Assembly: GCF_007993045.1 (NCBI RefSeq) | Contig: NZ_VOOR01000004.1 | Span: 124,001-188,000, forward strand | Source of the DNA: Phaeodactylibacter luteus | GTDB taxonomy: Bacteria > Bacteroidota > Bacteroidia > Chitinophagales > Saprospiraceae | Length of the DNA: 64,000 nucleotides | Reading direction: 5' to 3' | Part shown: positions 43,956-51,863 of the stretch, piece by piece | Numbering within the stretch: position 1 is the stretch's first letter | Layout of the letters: every line of letters begins with the position of its first letter | Made by a program: the position numbers and the translations under genes | The notes under the pieces: generated by a model | The model's database searches: none | What the model saw: only the letters and a program-made list of their open reading frames with translations | What the model was told of the DNA's origin: nothing

Positions 43956-44396
43956 CTATTTAAGCCCTATGCCTTGCGCCATCAAGGCAGCGCAGAGCGG
44001 GATGAGCAAAAGCAGCAGCAGCTCCGCCCGGATCAGCCAAAGGATGCGGGCAGGCACGGTTACGGTATCGTCTGCCTCGCCTTTGCGCTCCCGGAAGAAA
44101 AATATGGTCGGGCCTGCAGAGAGGAGCCCGAGCAGGGCGAACAAGCCCAGTTTAAGGTGGAAAATAGGGTTGGAACTGTAGAACGCTGCGGGCTTGCCGA
44201 TACCCAGCCAAAGCCAGAGCCCAACCCCAACAATGCCCAGGGCACTGAGGCCATATAGGCCATCGAGGACAAAGAGCCGCTGCAGCTGACGACGGGGCAG
44301 TTGGGGGGCGATCAGCAAGTGCTCGCCCACAATTGCACAGGACATGGTGAGGATGAGCACAAAATGGGCGTAACGGGCGAAGGCCTCCAAAAGCAT
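43956..44396 (-). CDS. DUF2214 family membrane protein
   Basis: About 146 residues from the ATG at 44396 (MLLEAFARYAHFVLILTMSC). Four hydrophobic segments are visible, with the conserved FARYAHF start and a middle LYGLSALGIVGVGLWLWLGI and FHLKLGLFALLGLLSAGPTI, consistent with DUF2214 (a small four-helix inner-membrane family, some members with conserved His possibly binding haem). Function unknown. The upstream extension to 44471 has no support. It stands alone, downstream of a MITE-C copy and divergent from the Nudix-type regulator. Confidence 0.8.
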   Translation of the reverse strand: MLLEAFARYAHFVLILTMSCAIVGEHLLIAPQLPRRQLQRLFVLDGLYGLSALGIVGVGLWLWLGIGKPAAFYSSNPIFHLKLGLFALLGLLSAGPTIFFFRERKGEADDTVTVPARILWLIRAELLLLLLIPLCAALMAQGIGLK

Positions 44397-44617
44397 AGGG
44401 ATATTGTTTTGGTCACTAAGGGGTAACACAATCCGGGGCAACGTGTTGCGCTCGCCCCCCTGCCCCCACATCTTTTTTTGTTGAACGTACTTTAAAGAAT
44501 GTGTAATATGTACACTAATATGCTGCCAATTCGTTGGGAATGAATAAATATTTACCTACTTTCATGTAAAGTTTATAAAAGATGCTTCTTGGCAGGACTT
44601 CCCAAGACTTCCCTTAA

Positions 44618-44634
44618 AGAGCTTGCCAAGCTCT
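44618..44634. promoter_or_regulatory. Perfect palindrome upstream of the NrtR-like gene
   Basis: AGAGCTTG-C-CAAGCTCT is a perfect 17-bp palindrome in the 359-bp gap before the gene at 44756. A direct repeat GACTTCCC lies just upstream. NrtR-type proteins bind palindromes and often their own promoters, so an operator is possible; there is no experiment or consensus match. Nothing else was seen in the gap. Confidence 0.4.
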
Positions 44635-44755
44635 AAACACAGTAGCTCAAACCACATCAGCCCCTAAAAAGCCCTTGCCAAATAGAACATCCCGGAGCAG
44701 CCCACTATAAAACTGCCCTGCCCCGCAAAATAAATGACCAACGAGCAAGCTGAGC

Positions 44756-45508
44756 ATGAACGAATTCAACGAATATTTTAAGTCGGCCTTCACCGTTGAT
44801 AATGTCATCTTTGGGTTTGATGAAGGAGACCTCAAGGTACTATTGATCAAGCGGGGAGAAGACCCGTACCGGGGCAAGTGGGGCTTGCCCGGCTATTTTG
44901 TTTACCCCAATGAAGACTTGGACACGGCGGCCATACGCGTGTTAGAAGAACTGACCGGCCTGCGGAACGTATTCCTGGAGCAGGTCAAAACCTTTGGCTC
45001 CGTCAACCGCCACCCCTTTGGCCGGGTCATCACAGTGGCCTATTTCTCCCTCATCAAAATCAGCCACTACACCCTTCAGCCCTCTTCCATTGCCCGCAAG
45101 GCCAAATGGCACTCCGTCTCGGAGGTGACCGGGCTGGCTTTTGACCACGACGAAATCCTCAAAGCTTGTTTCCACCGCTTGAAGTGGCTGGTGCGCTCCC
45201 GCCCCGTCGGGTTTGAGCTCCTGCCCCCCAAGTTCACCCTTACCGAGCTGCAGCACCTTTATGAGGCCATCTTGGAAACGAGCCTGGACAAAAGGAACTT
45301 CCGGAAAAAAATACTCTCTATGGATTTGCTCATTGACCTGGACGAGACACAGGAGGGGGTGGCGCACCGCCCTGCCCGGCTCTACCAATTTGACCGCAAC
45401 CGGTACGAGGAGCTGTTGTCTGAAGGGTTCAGCTTTGAGCTGAAAGAGAGCAAGAAAAAGGAGCGCACCACCGAAAGAGCTGCTTCCTCTTCGCCCCAAA
45501 CCGCCTAG
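44756..45508 (+). CDS. NrtR-like transcription regulator (Nudix domain plus winged helix)
   Basis: 250 residues. The N-terminal Nudix fold (VDNVIFGFDEGDLKVLLIKR, then GKWGLPGYFVYPNEDLDTAA) is at about 15-140. The Nudix box reads RVLEELTGL where an active enzyme has RELxEExG, so catalysis is probably lost and the domain likely binds an ADP-ribose-like or sugar ligand. A winged helix follows at about 155-225 (FTLTELQHLYEAILETSLDK, RNFRKKILSMDLL), the layout of NrtR and of the Bacteroides AraR regulator. The target genes are not evident. The TAG stop uses the first G of a MITE-A insertion, so the last residues may have been altered by it. Confidence 0.85.
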   Translation: MNEFNEYFKSAFTVDNVIFGFDEGDLKVLLIKRGEDPYRGKWGLPGYFVYPNEDLDTAAIRVLEELTGLRNVFLEQVKTFGSVNRHPFGRVITVAYFSLIKISHYTLQPSSIARKAKWHSVSEVTGLAFDHDEILKACFHRLKWLVRSRPVGFELLPPKFTLTELQHLYEAILETSLDKRNFRKKILSMDLLIDLDETQEGVAHRPARLYQFDRNRYEELLSEGFSFELKESKKKERTTERAASSSPQTA

Positions 45509-45668
45509 GGCGCCAACCAGATTATCGTTTTTTGCCTGCCCCCTCCGTAAGGATAGGGGCCTGCCCCTGCCGTAATGGCAGGTGCCGCTATGCTCCGGGG
45601 CTCGCTGTCCGCTCGGCCCTGTCGGGCTTGCCACCCCTACGCAGCGCTAGGCCAATGCCCGCCTGAAG
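45508..45668 (+). mobile_element. MITE-A copy 8, right end lost
   Basis: Long-form copy with left end GGGCGCCAACCAGATTATCG; its first G completes the stop codon of the preceding gene. Sequence runs through GCGCTAGGCCAATGCC and then meets the 3' end of the minus-strand lipoprotein gene, so the right terminal repeat is missing. Confidence 0.85.
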
Positions 45669-45673
45669 CCTGC

Positions 45674-46462
45674 CTACCAAGTTTCTCCAAGGGTATTCCA
45701 AACGGCAATTGTTATGTCTGGGTAATTTGCCCGATAGGATTCAATCAGGCTGACCACTGCATCCCGGTTGGCAGCTTCCAGCTGCCGCTGAAAAACCACA
45801 GCGCCTTCCGCAGGCTGGCCCGCCCCCAGTATTTCCAGTTCACCGGGCTCAACCCGGAAGTAGCCATAATAGCCAAGTGCGAGCCCCTGACTGCTGCTCA
45901 AAGCCCGCAGCTCATCCTCAAAAGCCTGTGCCACCGCCCGGTCGGGGCTATAGCTGGCATATCCCCAAATCGTGCCTTCAGGTATACGGTGCAGCTCATT
46001 GCGCAGCGGGATGATGCCCCCGCCTGTGGCCACCTCAATCTGGTATAAATCCTGGCTGACGCTCAGCTCCCCCTCTCTGCTCACAGTGGCCCGCAAAGCA
46101 ACGGAAACAGGGTAATCGCCATTGGGCAGGGCCCCTACTTCAACTGTAGCCGCTGCTGGTGCGCCAGGCGGCACGCAATCGCCCGGGCTCACAATCTCAT
46201 TGATGGACAGTGCCAGCTCCTGGCCCGCCCGCTGGGTGAAGGAGAAACTGATCAGCGCATCTTCGCAGTCTACCGGTTCTATGGTCCGGAGCTTCCATTC
46301 CAGCTGACGCCCCTGAGCCGAAAAAGACTCCCAGAGCTCCAGGTAGAATTCGTCCTCCACATCCGGCACAACGATGGGGTCGTTGAGCGAGCTTAAGTTG
46401 CAAGAGGCAGCGAGCAGTATGCTGAAGCACACCAACACTGCCATGGGGTAGATTTTTTTCAT
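45674..46462 (-). CDS. Lipoprotein, unknown function
   Basis: 262 residues from the ATG at 46462, which gives a lipoprotein leader (MKKIYPMAVLVCFSILLAAS) with Cys21. The mature part is beta-rich, first an immunoglobulin-like region with two cysteines (EPVDCEDALISFSFT; SPGDCVPPG), then a mixed region (HRIPEGTIWGYASYSPDRAV). No family recognised. It is convergent with the NrtR-like gene across MITE-A copy 8 and divergent from the MacB-type operon. The frame continues upstream to 46558, but that part lacks a leader. Confidence 0.65.
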   Translation of the reverse strand: MKKIYPMAVLVCFSILLAASCNLSSLNDPIVVPDVEDEFYLELWESFSAQGRQLEWKLRTIEPVDCEDALISFSFTQRAGQELALSINEIVSPGDCVPPGAPAAATVEVGALPNGDYPVSVALRATVSREGELSVSQDLYQIEVATGGGIIPLRNELHRIPEGTIWGYASYSPDRAVAQAFEDELRALSSSQGLALGYYGYFRVEPGELEILGAGQPAEGAVVFQRQLEAANRDAVVSLIESYRANYPDITIAVWNTLGETW

Positions 46463-46772
46463 ATTACTGGTACCGCTATGGTCTTGTTGAAAAAGCCGGG
46501 GGCTCCCCCCGATGAGTAGGCAAGGTGCTTCAAGATGGGTTGCTATTCGAAAACGCATAGCTTTACATAGTGCTGCCTGTACCCCGAAAAAATCCTTGCT
46601 GCTCAGTAGGGGTTGACGGCCGCAAACAGCACCCTGCCTTCTGGAAAGCCCAATGCCCTGCCCTGATGGGAATAACCCGCTCTTAATCCGGAAATTAAGA
46701 GCTTTTATCCAAAAGATGCACCTAAAGCGCCGTGCTTCTGCATCTTTAACTTTAGCACACCCGGCTCAACTT
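46463..46772. other. Divergent intergenic region
   Basis: 310 bp between the lipoprotein and the export operon. Only a GGGGG-CT-CCCCC hairpin near 46497-46510 and a box-like TAACTTTA at 46747-46754 (one mismatch to TAnnTTTG) were seen. Confidence 0.35.
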
Positions 46773-47471
46773 ATGATCAAACTCAACAACATCCAAAAGT
46801 CTTACCAGACTGGCCCCAACAGCATGCAAGTGCTCAAGGGCATCGACTTGGAGCTCAGAGCAGGCACTTTCGCTTCCATCATGGGCTCTTCTGGCTCTGG
46901 GAAGTCTACCCTGCTCAACATCCTTGGCATACTTGATGACTACGACGTAGGGGAGTACTACCTCGATGGCACCCTTATCAAGAATTTGTCCCAAACTGAA
47001 GCGGCACGCTACCGTAACCGTTTTATCGGATTTGTCTTCCAGTCCTTCAACCTATTGCCCTTCAAGACTGCAGCCGAGAATGTGGCCTTGCCGCTGTATT
47101 ACCAAAAGGTGGAGCGGAGCGAGCGCCATAAGCTGGCCCTTGAGCACTTAGATATGGTAGGCCTGGCCGACTGGGCCGGGCACCTGCCGACTCAGCTCTC
47201 CGGAGGGCAGCAGCAGAGGGTTGCCATCGCCCGGGCGCTCATCACTCAGCCCAAAGTGATCTTGGCCGATGAGCCTACGGGCGCCTTGGACTCTAAAACC
47301 TCCTATGAGGTCATGGAGCTCTTCAAGAAAGTACACGCAGAAGGCATGACCGTCCTCATCGTGACCCACGAAAACGATATTGCCGAAATGACACAGCAAG
47401 TCATACGCCTGCGCGACGGGCTCATTGAGTCTAATGGCTCTTATGCCTCCACAACCTCCACTTCATCATGA
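46773..47471 (+). CDS. MacB/LolD-type ABC transporter ATP-binding protein
   Basis: 232-residue ATPase from the ATG at 46773 (MIKLNNIQKSYQTGPNSMQV). Walker A GSSGSGKSTLLNILG is at about 38-52, the Q-loop lies in FVFQSFNLLP, the signature LSGGQQQRVAIARAL at about 142-156, Walker B VILADEPTGALD at about 163-174, and the switch His in VTHEND. This subclass drives MacB-like efflux and lipoprotein transport. Its stop overlaps the start of the first permease by 4 bp (ATGA), so translation is coupled. It is the first of a four-gene unit with two permeases and an adaptor. Confidence 0.95.
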   Translation: MIKLNNIQKSYQTGPNSMQVLKGIDLELRAGTFASIMGSSGSGKSTLLNILGILDDYDVGEYYLDGTLIKNLSQTEAARYRNRFIGFVFQSFNLLPFKTAAENVALPLYYQKVERSERHKLALEHLDMVGLADWAGHLPTQLSGGQQQRVAIARALITQPKVILADEPTGALDSKTSYEVMELFKKVHAEGMTVLIVTHENDIAEMTQQVIRLRDGLIESNGSYASTTSTSS

Positions 47472-48691
47472 TTGATATCGACAAGTGGCGGGAAATCCTT
47501 AATTCCATTCAGCGCCACCCTTTACGGACCATGCTCACTGCCCTTGGCGTCTTCTGGGGCATTTTCATGCTCGTCATCCTCTTAGGCGCCGGGCAGGGGC
47601 TACAGAACGGCGTGGAGTACCAATTCAGGGATGATGCTGTGAACAGTATGTGGATAAGGCGGGGCGTGACCTCCATGCCCTACAACGGTCTGCCCAAAGG
47701 GCGGCGCATACAGTTCACCAATGAGGATTATGATATGCTCTCTACCCAATTCGATGGAGTGGAGCATGTGACCGGGCGCTACTACCTCTCTGGCGATCAG
47801 GTTACGGTTTACAAAGACAAACGCCTATCCTTCAATACCCGTGCAGTACACCCCGGGCACCGCTACTTGGAAAACACCATCGTTGAGGCCGGCCGGTACA
47901 TCAACGAAGCCGACCTGGCCAGCAACCGGAAAGTTGCCGTCATAGGCCGGATCGTCCGGCAGGACCTGTTCGGGGAGGAGGACCCCATTGGGGAGCCTAT
48001 CACCATAGGGGGCATCGTTTACCGCGTGGTGGGCACCTACAGCGACACTGGCAGCGACAACGAGATGCGGATCATTTATATCCCCATCACTACTGCCCAG
48101 AAGGTGTACGCCGGCACCGATGAGGTACATCAGCTAATGCTCACCACAGATGGGCTTGACCTGGAGCAGACCAAGGAGCTGGAGCAGGAGGTACGGGCGG
48201 CTTTCGCCGGAAAGCATGAGTTTGATATAGCAGACCGCAGGGCGGTCTCCATTTTCAGTGCGGCCGAGGAATTCCAACAGTTCCAAAGCCTATTTGGTGC
48301 CATCCGTGCCTTCGTCTGGTTTGTAGGTATCGGCAGTATCATTGCCGGGGTGATTGGCATCAGCAACATCATGCTGATTGTGGTCAAAGACCGGACCAAA
48401 GAAATAGGCGTGCGAAAAGCACTTGGCGCTACGCCCACAGCCATCATCTCCATGATTTTGCAGGAGGCCATACTGATCACAGCCGTGGCCGGCTATATGG
48501 GGCTGCTAGCCGGGGTGGGCGTCATCAGCCTGATGGAATCCCTTGAAGTGGACTATTTCCGCAACCCGGAAGTCAACCTCAGTGTAGCCGTAACGGCCAC
48601 CATCGTCTTGGTGATAGCTGGCGCGCTGGCCGGCTATATGCCCGCGCGGCAGGCTGCCCGAATAAACCCGATTGAAGCCATGAAAAGCTAA
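47468..48691 (+). CDS. MacB-like ABC permease 1
   Basis: 407 residues. Helix 1 is at about 20-42 (MLTALGVFWGIFMLVILLGA), then a periplasmic domain of about 220 residues, then three helices from about 275 on (FVWFVGIGSIIAGVIGISNI; EIGVRKALGATPTAIISMIL; ATIVLVIAGALAGYMPARQA). The E-I-G-[VI]-R-[RK]-A-[LI]-G-A motif is the MacB/FtsX hallmark. It overlaps the ATPase gene by 4 bp and lies 6 bp before a paralogous permease; the two probably form a heterodimer, unlike the MacB homodimer. Confidence 0.92.
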   Translation: MIDIDKWREILNSIQRHPLRTMLTALGVFWGIFMLVILLGAGQGLQNGVEYQFRDDAVNSMWIRRGVTSMPYNGLPKGRRIQFTNEDYDMLSTQFDGVEHVTGRYYLSGDQVTVYKDKRLSFNTRAVHPGHRYLENTIVEAGRYINEADLASNRKVAVIGRIVRQDLFGEEDPIGEPITIGGIVYRVVGTYSDTGSDNEMRIIYIPITTAQKVYAGTDEVHQLMLTTDGLDLEQTKELEQEVRAAFAGKHEFDIADRRAVSIFSAAEEFQQFQSLFGAIRAFVWFVGIGSIIAGVIGISNIMLIVVKDRTKEIGVRKALGATPTAIISMILQEAILITAVAGYMGLLAGVGVISLMESLEVDYFRNPEVNLSVAVTATIVLVIAGALAGYMPARQAARINPIEAMKS

Positions 48692-48697
48692 CCACCT

Positions 48698-49948
48698 ATG
48701 CTGATGGACCGCGACAGCTGGCAGGAGATCCTGGCCACATTACGAAAGCACAAACTGAGGACCGGCCTGACTGCCCTTGGTGTATTCTGGGGCATCTTCA
48801 TGCTGGTCTTCGTGCTCGGTATGGGCAGAGGGCTGCAGAACGGTGCATTCCGGGGCTTTGGCGACCGCGCCAAAAACGTCATGTACGTCTGGTCATCCCC
48901 GGCGACCATGCCCTACAAAGGCTTTCAGCCAGGACGGGCCCCGCGCCTGCAGCTGCAGGATATCCGGGCTATTGAGACCCACATTGCCGGGATAGAGGAA
49001 GTCGCACCCCGCCTCTCCATGAACAGCGTGCCCGTTTATCACCGGGATATTGGCGAAGCCCGGGAAATCAGGGGAGAGCTGGAAGGCATGATAAAGATCG
49101 AAGCGCTTAGGCTCTATTCAGGCCGGTACATCAACCAAAAAGATGTGGAAGACGCCCGGAAAGTGGCGGTGCTCGGCGTGAGAGCGGCAGAGGTCATGTT
49201 TGGGCAAGCCTCGCCCATAGGGCAGTATGTACGCATACAGGGAGTGGAGTTCCAGGTCGTAGGCACTTTTGGCCCGATTCAGGTCAAGCCCTGGACCGAA
49301 AGCGACATGGAAGCCGTGGTCATCCCTCTGACGACCATGTACCGTGCTTTTGGCACAGGCGAGCGGGTGGACTACTTTGTCTGTTCTGCCCGGGAAGACA
49401 TCCGCGTCAGCCAGGTTGAGCCGCAAGTCAAAGCCCTGCTCAAACAGCGGCACAACATACACCCTGAGGACCCACGCGGCATTGGGGCTTACAACCTTGA
49501 GGAGGACTTCCAGAGCATCGTCAGCTTGTTTGGCGGTATCAATGCATTCCTATGGTTTGTGGGCATTGGCACCCTGCTGGCCGGCATCGTAGGGGTGGGC
49601 AATATCATGCTCATCACGGTAAAGGAGCGGACCAAGGAGATCGGCGTGCGCAAAGCGCTGGGAGCGCCCCCGGCCACTATAGTGCGCATGATCATAGCGG
49701 AGTCTGTCCTGATCACTGCTACTTCTGGCTACCTCGGCCTGATTGCCGGCACCGGCCTCATTTGGGGTATCAGCACCCTCATGCGGGTCAATGAAATAGA
49801 AGTAGAGACTTTTTACAACCCAGAAATCAGCCTGACCGTGGGGCTTGGCGCACTGCTGCTGCTCATTCTCGCCGGTGTATTGGCAGGGGTCATCCCCGCC
49901 CGGCATGCCGCACAGGTCAATCCGGTAGTCGCTCTGCGCGACGAGTAA
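48698..49948 (+). CDS. MacB-like ABC permease 2
   Basis: 416 residues, paralogue of the preceding permease with the same plan: helix 1 in TALGVFWGIFMLVFVLGMGR, a large periplasmic domain, and three C-terminal helices with EIGVRKALGAPPATIVRMII. N-terminal sequence identity between the two is obvious by eye (GVFWGIFMLV in both), pointing to tandem duplication. Only 6 bp separate it from permease 1. A complete MITE-A sits 6 bp after its stop, between it and the adaptor gene. Confidence 0.92.
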   Translation: MLMDRDSWQEILATLRKHKLRTGLTALGVFWGIFMLVFVLGMGRGLQNGAFRGFGDRAKNVMYVWSSPATMPYKGFQPGRAPRLQLQDIRAIETHIAGIEEVAPRLSMNSVPVYHRDIGEAREIRGELEGMIKIEALRLYSGRYINQKDVEDARKVAVLGVRAAEVMFGQASPIGQYVRIQGVEFQVVGTFGPIQVKPWTESDMEAVVIPLTTMYRAFGTGERVDYFVCSAREDIRVSQVEPQVKALLKQRHNIHPEDPRGIGAYNLEEDFQSIVSLFGGINAFLWFVGIGTLLAGIVGVGNIMLITVKERTKEIGVRKALGAPPATIVRMIIAESVLITATSGYLGLIAGTGLIWGISTLMRVNEIEVETFYNPEISLTVGLGALLLLILAGVLAGVIPARHAAQVNPVVALRDE

Positions 49949-49954
49949 GCGGCT

Positions 49955-50162
49955 GGGCGTGAACCCAAATGCCGCAGGCACCTATGCTATAGCCTGGCAT
50001 CGGCCTAGCGCTGCGGAGGGGTGGCAAGCCCGATAGGGCCGAGCGGATAGCGAGCCCCAGAGCATAGCGGCACCTGCCATCGTGCCCCCTCCTTGCGGCA
50101 GGGGCAGGCCCCTATCCTTACGGAGGGGGCAAGCACAAAAAACGATAATCTGGTTGGCGCCC
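49955..50162 (-). mobile_element. MITE-A copy 9, complete long form, 8-bp target duplication
   Basis: 208-bp element with ends GGGCGTGAACCCAAAT and ATCTGGTTGGCGCCC. It is flanked by the perfect direct repeat AAGCGGCT at 49947-49954 and 50163-50170. It splits the export operon between the second permease and the adaptor. Confidence 0.93.
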
Positions 50163-50205
50163 AAGCGGCTCACCATAACATTCAGAATAAACTAAAGCCA
50201 AAGAT

Positions 50206-51456
50206 ATGAACAAAGGTTGTCTAATTGGATTCGGGGCCTTCCTGCTGATTGCCACTATCGGCCTGGGCACCTACTTTTACCAGCGCAATACGAGGGAGGC
50301 GGAGCAGGTCGAAACAGCACAGCCCGTACAAGCGGATATCATCAAAAAGACGGTAGCTACCGGCGCCATCCGCCCCAGGAAAGAAGTCATGATCAAACCG
50401 CAGGTTTCTGGGGTGGTAGACGAGATCTACGTGGAGGAAGGCCAGCTTGTGACCAAAGGGCAGCGCCTGGCACGCATCAAATTAGTGCCTAGCGAGGTCA
50501 ACATCAATACGGCAAAATCTAATGTGGAGCTGGCGCGGCTGCGGCTACAGGAGGCTCAGCGCGAACTAGAACGGCAGCAGGGCCTGAACCGGCAGCAGCT
50601 CGATGTGGAAGAGGCCCGGGCCCGGTACGAAAATGCCCGGCAGGAAGAAGAGCGGCAGCGGCAGCTTTATGACGACGGGGTCATCTCCCAACAGGCCTAC
50701 AATCAGTTTAAGCTCGACTTTCAGCTTGCCCAGGCTGCCTATGAAAACACCAAGGTGGTGGCGTCCAACAGCATCCGTCAGTTTGAAACAGAAGTGAGCA
50801 TACGGGAGCAGGAGCTGGAGGCCGCTATCAACAACCTGCAGCTGCTGCGCGAAGGGGCTAGCAGCAACTCCAAGCAGGTGGCCAATATCGTCACTTCTAC
50901 CCTCGATGGCATGGTCCTCGACCTGCCCGTGGAAGAGGGCACTTCGGTCATTGAGCGCAACAACTTCAATGAGGGCACCAGCATTGCCATCGTAGCAGAT
51001 ATGAACGCCCTCATTTTTGAAGGGAAAGTGGACGAGTCTGATGTGGGCAAATTGCGCGAAGGCATGCCTTTACTGCTCACCGTTGGGGCCATCGAGGATC
51101 TCGAGTTCGACGCTACCCTAGAGTTCATTTCTCCTAAAGGGGAAGATGAAGAAGGCACGGTCAAGTTTGAAGTCCGGGCAGCTGTCAAGCCGACTGAAGA
51201 TGTTTTCCTGCGGGCCGGCTACAGCGCGAACGCCGATATCATACTCGACCGCAGGAAGGAGGTGCTCGCTATTCAGGAGCGCGATGTACTCTACGAAGGG
51301 GATACGGCCTACGTGGAGCTTCAGGTTGGAGAGCGGCAGTTTGAAAAACGGCAAGTGGAGCTGGGCCTCTCCGATGGCATACAGGTGGAAGTGCTAAAAG
51401 GGCTGGACGGGAAGAGCCAGATCAAAGTGCAGACTAAGAGCGTATTGGGACTTTAG
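50206..51456 (+). CDS. Periplasmic adaptor (HlyD/MacA-like) of the export system
   Basis: 416 residues. N-terminal membrane anchor at about 6-24 (IGFGAFLLIATIGLGTYFY). A lipoyl half-motif follows in EVMIKPQVSGVVDEIYVEEG, then a long coiled-coil hairpin at about 105-225 (RLRLQEAQRELERQQGLNRQ), the second lipoyl half and a barrel domain (FEGKVDESDVGKLREGMPLL), and a membrane-proximal C-terminal domain. It links inner-membrane permeases with an outer-membrane duct; no TolC-type gene is present here. The last residues (KSVLGL and stop) are read from the end of MITE-C copy 3, so the original C-terminus has been replaced. The upstream MITE-A copy separates it from its operon partners. Confidence 0.9.
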   Translation: MNKGCLIGFGAFLLIATIGLGTYFYQRNTREAEQVETAQPVQADIIKKTVATGAIRPRKEVMIKPQVSGVVDEIYVEEGQLVTKGQRLARIKLVPSEVNINTAKSNVELARLRLQEAQRELERQQGLNRQQLDVEEARARYENARQEEERQRQLYDDGVISQQAYNQFKLDFQLAQAAYENTKVVASNSIRQFETEVSIREQELEAAINNLQLLREGASSNSKQVANIVTSTLDGMVLDLPVEEGTSVIERNNFNEGTSIAIVADMNALIFEGKVDESDVGKLREGMPLLLTVGAIEDLEFDATLEFISPKGEDEEGTVKFEVRAAVKPTEDVFLRAGYSANADIILDRRKEVLAIQERDVLYEGDTAYVELQVGERQFEKRQVELGLSDGIQVEVLKGLDGKSQIKVQTKSVLGL

Positions 51457-51770
51457 CAATCGGGCTATCCCGCTAGACAGCGGGACACTTTTTCGCTTAT
51501 ACTTCGCCCGAAAATCCTTCCCGCTTTTGTGCATCAAAAGCGGGACTTGGCCAAACTCCGTTTTTCGGGCCTTGTGCAATCAAAAAATTGCTAGTGGTCT
51601 GTCAAGTGTTAATTTATGGGTTGAGTGGGAGCGAATTTTGAGGCTAATCAAGGCGGATGTTCCCGCGCATAGCAGCGCTACGTAAGGGGTTGTCCAACGA
51701 AGAGTAGCCTCAAAAGTCGCCGCAGGCAACCCCTAGTTTTAGCCTTGACAGACCACTAGTTCTCGACTAG
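51437..51770 (-). mobile_element. MITE-C copy 3 with nested MITE-B
   Basis: The left end GAGCGTATTGGGACTTT starts at about 51438 after a TAA. The core CTATCCCGCTAGACAGCGGG and TTTTTCGCTTATACTTCG and the CAATCAAAAAATTG segment match copy 1 in reverse. MITE-B then interrupts, and the sequence resumes as TTCTCGACTAG. The right terminal repeat is eroded. The left end forms the last codons of the adaptor gene. Confidence 0.8.
51591..51759. mobile_element. MITE-B copy 2, inside MITE-C
   Basis: 169-bp element bounded by CTAG on each side with inverted ends TGGTCTGTCAAG and CTTGACAGACCA. It matches copy 1 (25785-25954) in the opposite orientation almost base for base, indicating recent transposition. 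Confidence 0.88.
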
Positions 51771-51796
51771 GCTAAGTCTTAAGCCGCCCGGCGGTA

Positions 51797-51842
51797 GCAC
51801 AAAGCCAGGCCCCACAGGTGCTGATGGGGGCTGGCTTTGTGC
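51797..51842. terminator. Long hairpin terminator between convergent genes
   Basis: GCACAAAGCCAG-CCCC pairs with GGGG-CTGGCTTTGTGC over about 16 bp around a 12-nt loop. It lies 22 bp before the stop of the minus-strand thioredoxin-like gene. There is no T run, so strength as an intrinsic terminator is uncertain. Confidence 0.6.
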
Positions 51843-51863
51843 GTTCACGAGGGCAGCAAGCGC

